From: Meloidogyne chitwoodi
Lineage: Eukaryota; Nematoda; Chromadorea; Rhabditida; Meloidogynidae
Length of the DNA stretch: 64,000 bases
Reading direction: 5' to 3'
Assembly: GCA_015183035.1 (NCBI GenBank)
Contig: JACZZP010000018.1
Span: 1,943,199-2,007,198, forward strand
Shown here: positions 18,501 through 33,500 of the stretch, piece by piece
Layout of the letters: each line of letters starts with the position of its first letter
Numbering within the stretch: position 1 is the stretch's first letter
Notes under the pieces: generated by a model
Databases searched by the model: none
Told to the model about the DNA's origin: nothing
The model's input: the letters and a program-made list of their open reading frames with translations, nothing else
Made by a program: the position numbers and the translations under genes

Positions 18501-21500
18501 ATTTGCTGAATTTAGTATCATTTGAAAGAGCTTAAAGAGCTGAATCGAATGAGCTATAAAATTCAAAAATCCATCGACTAGTTTTTGAGAAAAAATTTTT
18601 TGAAAATAGAAGGAGTAAAGGAACACCCTTTTCTACCTTTAAGTTTCATTGGGTGTATAAAAAATTAAACTCCAAACCTTTAAGCTTCAAAAGGTACAGA
18701 AGAGACCAGATACGGTCACATCCAAGCATTAGAGCTTCAATAGGTGTAGAAGAGACAAGCCACTTCCACTTTGGAGAGCTTGGGTTTTGGCTGGGTGTAA
18801 ACAGGGAGATGGGGGGAACAAATTTATTAACTTTTTATTTCTTTGGTATTTCTTCAAATTTTTTTCTTTTATTATGATTCTCATTCTATATTCTTCATTC
18901 TTAAGCAAAAATTATCAACCTTTAACAGAACAGTCAAAAGTTGCAAGTTGCTGAATATATAAATTTTTTGGGGGAGAATGACTATTTTGAATTTTTGTAA
19001 AAAAAATCTGTAGGTAAGTTTCGTATGAGTCATATCTCATTCGAAAGAGGATGAAGAGCTGAATGGAACAAGCTATGGAAATCAATCAACTTACAGACAG
19101 AACTCGAGAAACAGGTTCATGAACATTTGAATTTTTTGGGGGAGAACTACTATTTTGAATTTTTGTAAAAAAATTTCTGTAGGTAAGTTTCGGATGAGTC
19201 ATATCTCATTCGAAAGAGGATGAAGAGCTGAATGGAACAAGCTATGGAAATCAATCAACTTACAGACAGAACTCGAGAAACAGGTTCATGAACATAGAAA
19301 TATTTTTTGGTGAAAAAATTTTTTAAATTGAAAAATTTTTTTATTCCAATGTTAAATTATACTGAATTTGGTATCATTCGAAAGAGCTTGAAAAGCTGTA
19401 TCGAATGAGTTATTTATTTAAAATTCTAACGAGTAGAATTCGAGAACCAGGTCCATGAACATTTGAATTTTTTGGGGAGAATAAATTTTTTAAATTGAAA
19501 AATTTTTTTATCCCTCTATAAGATTATTCTAAATTTGGTATCATTCGAAAGAGCTTAAAGAGCTGTATCGAATGAGCTATGAAAATCAAAAATCGTATTA
19601 GTTTTTGAGAACCAAGTCCATGAACATTGGAATTTTTTGGGGGAAGGAATATTTAAAACTTCGATAAAAAAATTTCCTCCGAATCATATTCGCTGTAATT
19701 TGTATCATTTGTAGAGCTCGAAAAACTGAATCGAATGAGCTATGATAGACCACCTAAATAAGAAGGCTTTGAGAGATATGATTTTTTGAAGAAAAATTTG
19801 GGGGAGGAATATTTTTGAACTTTTATAAAAAAAATTCCATCGTTGGAAATTTGCTGAATTTAGTATCATTTGAAAGAGCTTAAAGAGCTGAATCGAATGA
19901 GCTATAAAATTCAAAAATCCATCGACTAGTTTTTGAGAAAAAATTTTTTGAAAATAGAAGGAGTAAAGGAACACCCTTTTCTACCTTTAAGTTTCATTGG
20001 GTGTATAAAAAATTAAACTCCAAACCTTTAAGCTTCAAAAGGTACAGAAGAGACCAGATACGGTCACATCCAAGCATTAGAGCTTCAATAGGTGTAGAAG
20101 AGACAAGCCACTTCCACTTTGGAGAGCTTGGGTTTTGGCTGGGTGTAAACAGGGAGATGGGGGGAACAAATTTATTAACTTTTTATTTCTTTGGTATTTC
20201 TTCAAATTTTTTTCTTTTATTATGATTCTCATTCTATATTCTTCATTCTTAAGCAAAAATTATCAACCTTTAACAGAACAGTCAAAAGTTGCAAGTTGCT
20301 GAATATATAAATTTTTTGGGGGAGAATGACTATTTTGAATTTTTGTAAAAAAAATCTGTAGGTAAGTTTCGTATGAGTCATATCTCATTCGAAAGAGGAT
20401 GAAGAGCTGAATGGAACAAGCTATGGAAATCAATCAACTTACAGACAGAACTCGAGAAACAGGTTCATGAACATTTGAATTTTTTGGGGGAGAACTACTA
20501 TTTTGAATTTTTGTAAAAAAATTTCTGTAGGTAAGTTTCGGATGAGTCATATCTCATTCGAAAGAGGATGAAGAGCTGAATGGAACAAGCTATGGAAATC
20601 AATCAACTTACAGACAGAACTCGAGAAACAGGTTCATGAACATAGAAATATTTTTTGGTGAAAAAATTTTTTAAATTGAAAAATTTTTTTATTCCAATGT
20701 TAAATTATACTGAATTTGGTATCATTCGAAAGAGCTTGAAAAGCTGTATCGAATGAGTTATTTATTTAAAATTCTAACGAGTAGAATTCGAGAACCAGGT
20801 CCATGAACATTTGAATTTTTTGGGGAGAATAAATTTTTTAAATTGAAAAATTTTTTTATCCCTCTATAAGATTATTCTAAATTTGGTATCATTCGAAAGA
20901 GCTTAAAGAGCTGTATCGAATGAGCTATGAAAATCAAAAATCGTATTAGTTTTTGAGAACCAAGTCCATGAACATTGGAATTTTTTGGGGGAAGGAATAT
21001 TTAAAACTTCGATAAAAAAATTTCCTCCGAATCATATTCGCTGTAATTTGTATCATTTGTAGAGCTCGAAAAACTGAATCGAATGAGCTATGATAGACCA
21101 CCTAAATAAGAAGGCTTTGAGAGATATGATTTTTTGAAGAAAAATTTGGGGGAGGAATATTTTTGAACTTTTATAAAAAAAATTCCATCGTTGGAAATTT
21201 GCTGAATTTAGTATCATTTGAAAGAGCTTAAAGAGCTGAATCGAATGAGCTATAAAATTCAAAAATCCATCGACTAGTTTTTGAGAAAAAATTTTTTGAA
21301 AATAGAAGGAGTAAAGGAACACCCTTTTCTACCTTTAAGTTTCATTGGGTGTATAAAAAATTAAACTCCAAACCTTTAAGCTTCAAAAGGTACAGAAGAG
21401 ACCAGATACGGTCACATCCAAGCATTAGAGCTTCAATAGGTGTAGAAGAGACAAGCCACTTCCACTTTGGAGAGCTTGGGTTTTGGCTGGGTGTAAACAG

Positions 21501-24500
21501 GGAGATGGGGGGAACAAATTTATTAACTTTTTATTTCTTTGGTATTTCTTCAAATTTTTTTCTTTTATTATGATTCTCATTCTATATTCTTCATTCTTAA
21601 GCAAAAATTATCAACCTTTAACAGAACAGTCAAAAGTTGCAAGTTGCTGAATATATAAATTTTTTGGGGGAGAATGACTATTTTGAATTTTTGTAAAAAA
21701 AATCTGTAGGTAAGTTTCGTATGAGTCATATCTCATTCGAAAGAGGATGAAGAGCTGAATGGAACAAGCTATGGAAATCAATCAACTTACAGACAGAACT
21801 CGAGAAACAGGTTCATGAACATTTGAATTTTTTGGGGGAGAACTACTATTTTGAATTTTTGTAAAAAAATTTCTGTAGGTAAGTTTCGGATGAGTCATAT
21901 CTCATTCGAAAGAGGATGAAGAGCTGAATGGAACAAGCTATGGAAATCAATCAACTTACAGACAGAACTCGAGAAACAGGTTCATGAACATAGAAATATT
22001 TTTTGGTGAAAAAATTTTTTAAATTGAAAAATTTTTTTATTCCAATGTTAAATTATACTGAATTTGGTATCATTCGAAAGAGCTTGAAAAGCTGTATCGA
22101 ATGAGTTATTTATTTAAAATTCTAACGAGTAGAATTCGAGAACCAGGTCCATGAACATTTGAATTTTTTGGGGAGAATAAATTTTTTAAATTGAAAAATT
22201 TTTTTATCCCTCTATAAGATTATTCTAAATTTGGTATCATTCGAAAGAGCTTAAAGAGCTGTATCGAATGAGCTATGAAAATCAAAAATCGTATTAGTTT
22301 TTGAGAACCAAGTCCATGAACATTGGAATTTTTTGGGGGAAGGAATATTTAAAACTTCGATAAAAAAATTTCCTCCGAATCATATTCGCTGTAATTTGTA
22401 TCATTTGTAGAGCTCGAAAAACTGAATCGAATGAGCTATGATAGACCACCTAAATAAGAAGGCTTTGAGAGATATGATTTTTTGAAGAAAAATTTGGGGG
22501 AGGAATATTTTTGAACTTTTATAAAAAAAATTCCATCGTTGGAAATTTGCTGAATTTAGTATCATTTGAAAGAGCTTAAAGAGCTGAATCGAATGAGCTA
22601 TAAAATTCAAAAATCCATCGACTAGTTTTTGAGAAAAAATTTTTTGAAAATAGAAGGAGTAAAGGAACACCCTTTTCTACCTTTAAGTTTCATTGGGTGT
22701 ATAAAAAATTAAACTCCAAACCTTTAAGCTTCAAAAGGTACAGAAGAGACCAGATACGGTCACATCCAAGCATTAGAGCTTCAATAGGTGTAGAAGAGAC
22801 AAGCCACTTCCACTTTGGAGAGCTTGGGTTTTGGCTGGGTGTAAACAGGGAGATGGGGGGAACAAATTTATTAACTTTTTATTTCTTTGGTATTTCTTCA
22901 AATTTTTTTCTTTTATTATGATTCTCATTCTATATTCTTCATTCTTAAGCAAAAATTATCAACCTTTAACAGAACAGTCAAAAGTTGCAAGTTGCTGAAT
23001 ATATAAATTTTTTGGGGGAGAATGACTATTTTGAATTTTTGTAAAAAAAATCTGTAGGTAAGTTTCGTATGAGTCATATCTCATTCGAAAGAGGATGAAG
23101 AGCTGAATGGAACAAGCTATGGAAATCAATCAACTTACAGACAGAACTCGAGAAACAGGTTCATGAACATTTGAATTTTTTGGGGGAGAACTACTATTTT
23201 GAATTTTTGTAAAAAAATTTCTGTAGGTAAGTTTCGGATGAGTCATATCTCATTCGAAAGAGGATGAAGAGCTGAATGGAACAAGCTATGGAAATCAATC
23301 AACTTACAGACAGAACTCGAGAAACAGGTTCATGAACATAGAAATATTTTTTGGTGAAAAAATTTTTTAAATTGAAAAATTTTTTTATTCCAATGTTAAA
23401 TTATACTGAATTTGGTATCATTCGAAAGAGCTTGAAAAGCTGTATCGAATGAGTTATTTATTTAAAATTCTAACGAGTAGAATTCGAGAACCAGGTCCAT
23501 GAACATTTGAATTTTTTGGGGAGAATAAATTTTTTAAATTGAAAAATTTTTTTATCCCTCTATAAGATTATTCTAAATTTGGTATCATTCGAAAGAGCTT
23601 AAAGAGCTGTATCGAATGAGCTATGAAAATCAAAAATCGTATTAGTTTTTGAGAACCAAGTCCATGAACATTGGAATTTTTTGGGGGAAGGAATATTTAA
23701 AACTTCGATAAAAAAATTTCCTCCGAATCATATTCGCTGTAATTTGTATCATTTGTAGAGCTCGAAAAACTGAATCGAATGAGCTATGATAGACCACCTA
23801 AATAAGAAGGCTTTGAGAGATATGATTTTTTGAAGAAAAATTTGGGGGAGGAATATTTTTGAACTTTTATAAAAAAAATTCCATCGTTGGAAATTTGCTG
23901 AATTTAGTATCATTTGAAAGAGCTTAAAGAGCTGAATCGAATGAGCTATAAAATTCAAAAATCCATCGACTAGTTTTTGAGAAAAAATTTTTTGAAAATA
24001 GAAGGAGTAAAGGAACACCCTTTTCTACCTTTAAGTTTCATTGGGTGTATAAAAAATTAAACTCCAAACCTTTAAGCTTCAAAAGGTACAGAAGAGACCA
24101 GATACGGTCACATCCAAGCATTAGAGCTTCAATAGGTGTAGAAGAGACAAGCCACTTCCACTTTGGAGAGCTTGGGTTTTGGCTGGGTGTAAACAGGGAG
24201 ATGGGGGGAACAAATTTATTAACTTTTTATTTCTTTGGTATTTCTTCAAATTTTTTTCTTTTATTATGATTCTCATTCTATATTCTTCATTCTTAAGCAA
24301 AAATTATCAACCTTTAACAGAACAGTCAAAAGTTGCAAGTTGCTGAATATATAAATTTTTTGGGGGAGAATGACTATTTTGAATTTTTGTAAAAAAAATC
24401 TGTAGGTAAGTTTCGTATGAGTCATATCTCATTCGAAAGAGGATGAAGAGCTGAATGGAACAAGCTATGGAAATCAATCAACTTACAGACAGAACTCGAG

Positions 24501-27500
24501 AAACAGGTTCATGAACATTTGAATTTTTTGGGGGAGAACTACTATTTTGAATTTTTGTAAAAAAATTTCTGTAGGTAAGTTTCGGATGAGTCATATCTCA
24601 TTCGAAAGAGGATGAAGAGCTGAATGGAACAAGCTATGGAAATCAATCAACTTACAGACAGAACTCGAGAAACAGGTTCATGAACATAGAAATATTTTTT
24701 GGTGAAAAAATTTTTTAAATTGAAAAATTTTTTTATTCCAATGTTAAATTATACTGAATTTGGTATCATTCGAAAGAGCTTGAAAAGCTGTATCGAATGA
24801 GTTATTTATTTAAAATTCTAACGAGTAGAATTCGAGAACCAGGTCCATGAACATTTGAATTTTTTGGGGAGAATAAATTTTTTAAATTGAAAAATTTTTT
24901 TATCCCTCTATAAGATTATTCTAAATTTGGTATCATTCGAAAGAGCTTAAAGAGCTGTATCGAATGAGCTATGAAAATCAAAAATCGTATTAGTTTTTGA
25001 GAACCAAGTCCATGAACATTGGAATTTTTTGGGGGAAGGAATATTTAAAACTTCGATAAAAAAATTTCCTCCGAATCATATTCGCTGTAATTTGTATCAT
25101 TTGTAGAGCTCGAAAAACTGAATCGAATGAGCTATGATAGACCACCTAAATAAGAAGGCTTTGAGAGATATGATTTTTTGAAGAAAAATTTGGGGGAGGA
25201 ATATTTTTGAACTTTTATAAAAAAAATTCCATCGTTGGAAATTTGCTGAATTTAGTATCATTTGAAAGAGCTTAAAGAGCTGAATCGAATGAGCTATAAA
25301 ATTCAAAAATCCATCGACTAGTTTTTGAGAAAAAATTTTTTGAAAATAGAAGGAGTAAAGGAACACCCTTTTCTACCTTTAAGTTTCATTGGGTGTATAA
25401 AAAATTAAACTCCAAACCTTTAAGCTTCAAAAGGTACAGAAGAGACCAGATACGGTCACATCCAAGCATTAGAGCTTCAATAGGTGTAGAAGAGACAAGC
25501 CACTTCCACTTTGGAGAGCTTGGGTTTTGGCTGGGTGTAAACAGGGAGATGGGGGGAACAAATTTATTAACTTTTTATTTCTTTGGTATTTCTTCAAATT
25601 TTTTTCTTTTATTATGATTCTCATTCTATATTCTTCATTCTTAAGCAAAAATTATCAACCTTTAACAGAACAGTCAAAAGTTGCAAGTTGCTGAATATAT
25701 AAATTTTTTGGGGGAGAATGACTATTTTGAATTTTTGTAAAAAAAATCTGTAGGTAAGTTTCGTATGAGTCATATCTCATTCGAAAGAGGATGAAGAGCT
25801 GAATGGAACAAGCTATGGAAATCAATCAACTTACAGACAGAACTCGAGAAACAGGTTCATGAACATTTGAATTTTTTGGGGGAGAACTACTATTTTGAAT
25901 TTTTGTAAAAAAATTTCTGTAGGTAAGTTTCGGATGAGTCATATCTCATTCGAAAGAGGATGAAGAGCTGAATGGAACAAGCTATGGAAATCAATCAACT
26001 TACAGACAGAACTCGAGAAACAGGTTCATGAACATAGAAATATTTTTTGGTGAAAAAATTTTTTAAATTGAAAAATTTTTTTATTCCAATGTTAAATTAT
26101 ACTGAATTTGGTATCATTCGAAAGAGCTTGAAAAGCTGTATCGAATGAGTTATTTATTTAAAATTCTAACGAGTAGAATTCGAGAACCAGGTCCATGAAC
26201 ATTTGAATTTTTTGGGGAGAATAAATTTTTTAAATTGAAAAATTTTTTTATCCCTCTATAAGATTATTCTAAATTTGGTATCATTCGAAAGAGCTTAAAG
26301 AGCTGTATCGAATGAGCTATGAAAATCAAAAATCGTATTAGTTTTTGAGAACCAAGTCCATGAACATTGGAATTTTTTGGGGGAAGGAATATTTAAAACT
26401 TCGATAAAAAAATTTCCTCCGAATCATATTCGCTGTAATTTGTATCATTTGTAGAGCTCGAAAAACTGAATCGAATGAGCTATGATAGACCACCTAAATA
26501 AGAAGGCTTTGAGAGATATGATTTTTTGAAGAAAAATTTGGGGGAGGAATATTTTTGAACTTTTATAAAAAAAATTCCATCGTTGGAAATTTGCTGAATT
26601 TAGTATCATTTGAAAGAGCTTAAAGAGCTGAATCGAATGAGCTATAAAATTCAAAAATCCATCGACTAGTTTTTGAGAAAAAATTTTTTGAAAATAGAAG
26701 GAGTAAAGGAACACCCTTTTCTACCTTTAAGTTTCATTGGGTGTATAAAAAATTAAACTCCAAACCTTTAAGCTTCAAAAGGTACAGAAGAGACCAGATA
26801 CGGTCACATCCAAGCATTAGAGCTTCAATAGGTGTAGAAGAGACAAGCCACTTCCACTTTGGAGAGCTTGGGTTTTGGCTGGGTGTAAACAGGGAGATGG
26901 GGGGAACAAATTTATTAACTTTTTATTTCTTTGGTATTTCTTCAAATTTTTTTCTTTTATTATGATTCTCATTCTATATTCTTCATTCTTAAGCAAAAAT
27001 TATCAACCTTTAACAGAACAGTCAAAAGTTGCAAGTTGCTGAATATATAAATTTTTTGGGGGAGAATGACTATTTTGAATTTTTGTAAAAAAAATCTGTA
27101 GGTAAGTTTCGTATGAGTCATATCTCATTCGAAAGAGGATGAAGAGCTGAATGGAACAAGCTATGGAAATCAATCAACTTACAGACAGAACTCGAGAAAC
27201 AGGTTCATGAACATTTGAATTTTTTGGGGGAGAACTACTATTTTGAATTTTTGTAAAAAAATTTCTGTAGGTAAGTTTCGGATGAGTCATATCTCATTCG
27301 AAAGAGGATGAAGAGCTGAATGGAACAAGCTATGGAAATCAATCAACTTACAGACAGAACTCGAGAAACAGGTTCATGAACATAGAAATATTTTTTGGTG
27401 AAAAAATTTTTTAAATTGAAAAATTTTTTTATTCCAATGTTAAATTATACTGAATTTGGTATCATTCGAAAGAGCTTGAAAAGCTGTATCGAATGAGTTA

Positions 27501-30500
27501 TTTATTTAAAATTCTAACGAGTAGAATTCGAGAACCAGGTCCATGAACATTTGAATTTTTTGGGGAGAATAAATTTTTTAAATTGAAAAATTTTTTTATC
27601 CCTCTATAAGATTATTCTAAATTTGGTATCATTCGAAAGAGCTTAAAGAGCTGTATCGAATGAGCTATGAAAATCAAAAATCGTATTAGTTTTTGAGAAC
27701 CAAGTCCATGAACATTGGAATTTTTTGGGGGAAGGAATATTTAAAACTTCGATAAAAAAATTTCCTCCGAATCATATTCGCTGTAATTTGTATCATTTGT
27801 AGAGCTCGAAAAACTGAATCGAATGAGCTATGATAGACCACCTAAATAAGAAGGCTTTGAGAGATATGATTTTTTGAAGAAAAATTTGGGGGAGGAATAT
27901 TTTTGAACTTTTATAAAAAAAATTCCATCGTTGGAAATTTGCTGAATTTAGTATCATTTGAAAGAGCTTAAAGAGCTGAATCGAATGAGCTATAAAATTC
28001 AAAAATCCATCGACTAGTTTTTGAGAAAAAATTTTTTGAAAATAGAAGGAGTAAAGGAACACCCTTTTCTACCTTTAAGTTTCATTGGGTGTATAAAAAA
28101 TTAAACTCCAAACCTTTAAGCTTCAAAAGGTACAGAAGAGACCAGATACGGTCACATCCAAGCATTAGAGCTTCAATAGGTGTAGAAGAGACAAGCCACT
28201 TCCACTTTGGAGAGCTTGGGTTTTGGCTGGGTGTAAACAGGGAGATGGGGGGAACAAATTTATTAACTTTTTATTTCTTTGGTATTTCTTCAAATTTTTT
28301 TCTTTTATTATGATTCTCATTCTATATTCTTCATTCTTAAGCAAAAATTATCAACCTTTAACAGAACAGTCAAAAGTTGCAAGTTGCTGAATATATAAAT
28401 TTTTTGGGGGAGAATGACTATTTTGAATTTTTGTAAAAAAAATCTGTAGGTAAGTTTCGTATGAGTCATATCTCATTCGAAAGAGGATGAAGAGCTGAAT
28501 GGAACAAGCTATGGAAATCAATCAACTTACAGACAGAACTCGAGAAACAGGTTCATGAACATTTGAATTTTTTGGGGGAGAACTACTATTTTGAATTTTT
28601 GTAAAAAAATTTCTGTAGGTAAGTTTCGGATGAGTCATATCTCATTCGAAAGAGGATGAAGAGCTGAATGGAACAAGCTATGGAAATCAATCAACTTACA
28701 GACAGAACTCGAGAAACAGGTTCATGAACATAGAAATATTTTTTGGTGAAAAAATTTTTTAAATTGAAAAATTTTTTTATTCCAATGTTAAATTATACTG
28801 AATTTGGTATCATTCGAAAGAGCTTGAAAAGCTGTATCGAATGAGTTATTTATTTAAAATTCTAACGAGTAGAATTCGAGAACCAGGTCCATGAACATTT
28901 GAATTTTTTGGGGAGAATAAATTTTTTAAATTGAAAAATTTTTTTATCCCTCTATAAGATTATTCTAAATTTGGTATCATTCGAAAGAGCTTAAAGAGCT
29001 GTATCGAATGAGCTATGAAAATCAAAAATCGTATTAGTTTTTGAGAACCAAGTCCATGAACATTGGAATTTTTTGGGGGAAGGAATATTTAAAACTTCGA
29101 TAAAAAAATTTCCTCCGAATCATATTCGCTGTAATTTGTATCATTTGTAGAGCTCGAAAAACTGAATCGAATGAGCTATGATAGACCACCTAAATAAGAA
29201 GGCTTTGAGAGATATGATTTTTTGAAGAAAAATTTGGGGGAGGAATATTTTTGAACTTTTATAAAAAAAATTCCATCGTTGGAAATTTGCTGAATTTAGT
29301 ATCATTTGAAAGAGCTTAAAGAGCTGAATCGAATGAGCTATAAAATTCAAAAATCCATCGACTAGTTTTTGAGAAAAAATTTTTTGAAAATAGAAGGAGT
29401 AAAGGAACACCCTTTTCTACCTTTAAGTTTCATTGGGTGTATAAAAAATTAAACTCCAAACCTTTAAGCTTCAAAAGGTACAGAAGAGACCAGATACGGT
29501 CACATCCAAGCATTAGAGCTTCAATAGGTGTAGAAGAGACAAGCCACTTCCACTTTGGAGAGCTTGGGTTTTGGCTGGGTGTAAACAGGGAGATGGGGGG
29601 AACAAATTTATTAACTTTTTATTTCTTTGGTATTTCTTCAAATTTTTTTCTTTTATTATGATTCTCATTCTATATTCTTCATTCTTAAGCAAAAATTATC
29701 AACCTTTAACAGAACAGTCAAAAGTTGCAAGTTGCTGAATATATAAATTTTTTGGGGGAGAATGACTATTTTGAATTTTTGTAAAAAAAATCTGTAGGTA
29801 AGTTTCGTATGAGTCATATCTCATTCGAAAGAGGATGAAGAGCTGAATGGAACAAGCTATGGAAATCAATCAACTTACAGACAGAACTCGAGAAACAGGT
29901 TCATGAACATTTGAATTTTTTGGGGGAGAACTACTATTTTGAATTTTTGTAAAAAAATTTCTGTAGGTAAGTTTCGGATGAGTCATATCTCATTCGAAAG
30001 AGGATGAAGAGCTGAATGGAACAAGCTATGGAAATCAATCAACTTACAGACAGAACTCGAGAAACAGGTTCATGAACATAGAAATATTTTTTGGTGAAAA
30101 AATTTTTTAAATTGAAAAATTTTTTTATTCCAATGTTAAATTATACTGAATTTGGTATCATTCGAAAGAGCTTGAAAAGCTGTATCGAATGAGTTATTTA
30201 TTTAAAATTCTAACGAGTAGAATTCGAGAACCAGGTCCATGAACATTTGAATTTTTTGGGGAGAATAAATTTTTTAAATTGAAAAATTTTTTTATCCCTC
30301 TATAAGATTATTCTAAATTTGGTATCATTCGAAAGAGCTTAAAGAGCTGTATCGAATGAGCTATGAAAATCAAAAATCGTATTAGTTTTTGAGAACCAAG
30401 TCCATGAACATTGGAATTTTTTGGGGGAAGGAATATTTAAAACTTCGATAAAAAAATTTCCTCCGAATCATATTCGCTGTAATTTGTATCATTTGTAGAG

Positions 30501-33500
30501 CTCGAAAAACTGAATCGAATGAGCTATGATAGACCACCTAAATAAGAAGGCTTTGAGAGATATGATTTTTTGAAGAAAAATTTGGGGGAGGAATATTTTT
30601 GAACTTTTATAAAAAAAATTCCATCGTTGGAAATTTGCTGAATTTAGTATCATTTGAAAGAGCTTAAAGAGCTGAATCGAATGAGCTATAAAATTCAAAA
30701 ATCCATCGACTAGTTTTTGAGAAAAAATTTTTTGAAAATAGAAGGAGTAAAGGAACACCCTTTTCTACCTTTAAGTTTCATTGGGTGTATAAAAAATTAA
30801 ACTCCAAACCTTTAAGCTTCAAAAGGTACAGAAGAGACCAGATACGGTCACATCCAAGCATTAGAGCTTCAATAGGTGTAGAAGAGACAAGCCACTTCCA
30901 CTTTGGAGAGCTTGGGTTTTGGCTGGGTGTAAACAGGGAGATGGGGGGAACAAATTTATTAACTTTTTATTTCTTTGGTATTTCTTCAAATTTTTTTCTT
31001 TTATTATGATTCTCATTCTATATTCTTCATTCTTAAGCAAAAATTATCAACCTTTAACAGAACAGTCAAAAGTTGCAAGTTGCTGAATATATAAATTTTT
31101 TGGGGGAGAATGACTATTTTGAATTTTTGTAAAAAAAATCTGTAGGTAAGTTTCGTATGAGTCATATCTCATTCGAAAGAGGATGAAGAGCTGAATGGAA
31201 CAAGCTATGGAAATCAATCAACTTACAGACAGAACTCGAGAAACAGGTTCATGAACATTTGAATTTTTTGGGGGAGAACTACTATTTTGAATTTTTGTAA
31301 AAAAATTTCTGTAGGTAAGTTTCGGATGAGTCATATCTCATTCGAAAGAGGATGAAGAGCTGAATGGAACAAGCTATGGAAATCAATCAACTTACAGACA
31401 GAACTCGAGAAACAGGTTCATGAACATAGAAATATTTTTTGGTGAAAAAATTTTTTAAATTGAAAAATTTTTTTATTCCAATGTTAAATTATACTGAATT
31501 TGGTATCATTCGAAAGAGCTTGAAAAGCTGTATCGAATGAGTTATTTATTTAAAATTCTAACGAGTAGAATTCGAGAACCAGGTCCATGAACATTTGAAT
31601 TTTTTGGGGAGAATAAATTTTTTAAATTGAAAAATTTTTTTATCCCTCTATAAGATTATTCTAAATTTGGTATCATTCGAAAGAGCTTAAAGAGCTGTAT
31701 CGAATGAGCTATGAAAATCAAAAATCGTATTAGTTTTTGAGAACCAAGTCCATGAACATTGGAATTTTTTGGGGGAAGGAATATTTAAAACTTCGATAAA
31801 AAAATTTCCTCCGAATCATATTCGCTGTAATTTGTATCATTTGTAGAGCTCGAAAAACTGAATCGAATGAGCTATGATAGACCACCTAAATAAGAAGGCT
31901 TTGAGAGATATGATTTTTTGAAGAAAAATTTGGGGGAGGAATATTTTTGAACTTTTATAAAAAAAATTCCATCGTTGGAAATTTGCTGAATTTAGTATCA
32001 TTTGAAAGAGCTTAAAGAGCTGAATCGAATGAGCTATAAAATTCAAAAATCCATCGACTAGTTTTTGAGAAAAAATTTTTTGAAAATAGAAGGAGTAAAG
32101 GAACACCCTTTTCTACCTTTAAGTTTCATTGGGTGTATAAAAAATTAAACTCCAAACCTTTAAGCTTCAAAAGGTACAGAAGAGACCAGATACGGTCACA
32201 TCCAAGCATTAGAGCTTCAATAGGTGTAGAAGAGACAAGCCACTTCCACTTTGGAGAGCTTGGGTTTTGGCTGGGTGTAAACAGGGAGATGGGGGGAACA
32301 AATTTATTAACTTTTTATTTCTTTGGTATTTCTTCAAATTTTTTTCTTTTATTATGATTCTCATTCTATATTCTTCATTCTTAAGCAAAAATTATCAACC
32401 TTTAACAGAACAGTCAAAAGTTGCAAGTTGCTGAATATATAAATTTTTTGGGGGAGAATGACTATTTTGAATTTTTGTAAAAAAAATCTGTAGGTAAGTT
32501 TCGTATGAGTCATATCTCATTCGAAAGAGGATGAAGAGCTGAATGGAACAAGCTATGGAAATCAATCAACTTACAGACAGAACTCGAGAAACAGGTTCAT
32601 GAACATTTGAATTTTTTGGGGGAGAACTACTATTTTGAATTTTTGTAAAAAAATTTCTGTAGGTAAGTTTCGGATGAGTCATATCTCATTCGAAAGAGGA
32701 TGAAGAGCTGAATGGAACAAGCTATGGAAATCAATCAACTTACAGACAGAACTCGAGAAACAGGTTCATGAACATAGAAATATTTTTTGGTGAAAAAATT
32801 TTTTAAATTGAAAAATTTTTTTATTCCAATGTTAAATTATACTGAATTTGGTATCATTCGAAAGAGCTTGAAAAGCTGTATCGAATGAGTTATTTATTTA
32901 AAATTCTAACGAGTAGAATTCGAGAACCAGGTCCATGAACATTTGAATTTTTTGGGGAGAATAAATTTTTTAAATTGAAAAATTTTTTTATCCCTCTATA
33001 AGATTATTCTAAATTTGGTATCATTCGAAAGAGCTTAAAGAGCTGTATCGAATGAGCTATGAAAATCAAAAATCGTATTAGTTTTTGAGAACCAAGTCCA
33101 TGAACATTGGAATTTTTTGGGGGAAGGAATATTTAAAACTTCGATAAAAAAATTTCCTCCGAATCATATTCGCTGTAATTTGTATCATTTGTAGAGCTCG
33201 AAAAACTGAATCGAATGAGCTATGATAGACCACCTAAATAAGAAGGCTTTGAGAGATATGATTTTTTGAAGAAAAATTTGGGGGAGGAATATTTTTGAAC
33301 TTTTATAAAAAAAATTCCATCGTTGGAAATTTGCTGAATTTAGTATCATTTGAAAGAGCTTAAAGAGCTGAATCGAATGAGCTATAAAATTCAAAAATCC
33401 ATCGACTAGTTTTTGAGAAAAAATTTTTTGAAAATAGAAGGAGTAAAGGAACACCCTTTTCTACCTTTAAGTTTCATTGGGTGTATAAAAAATTAAACTC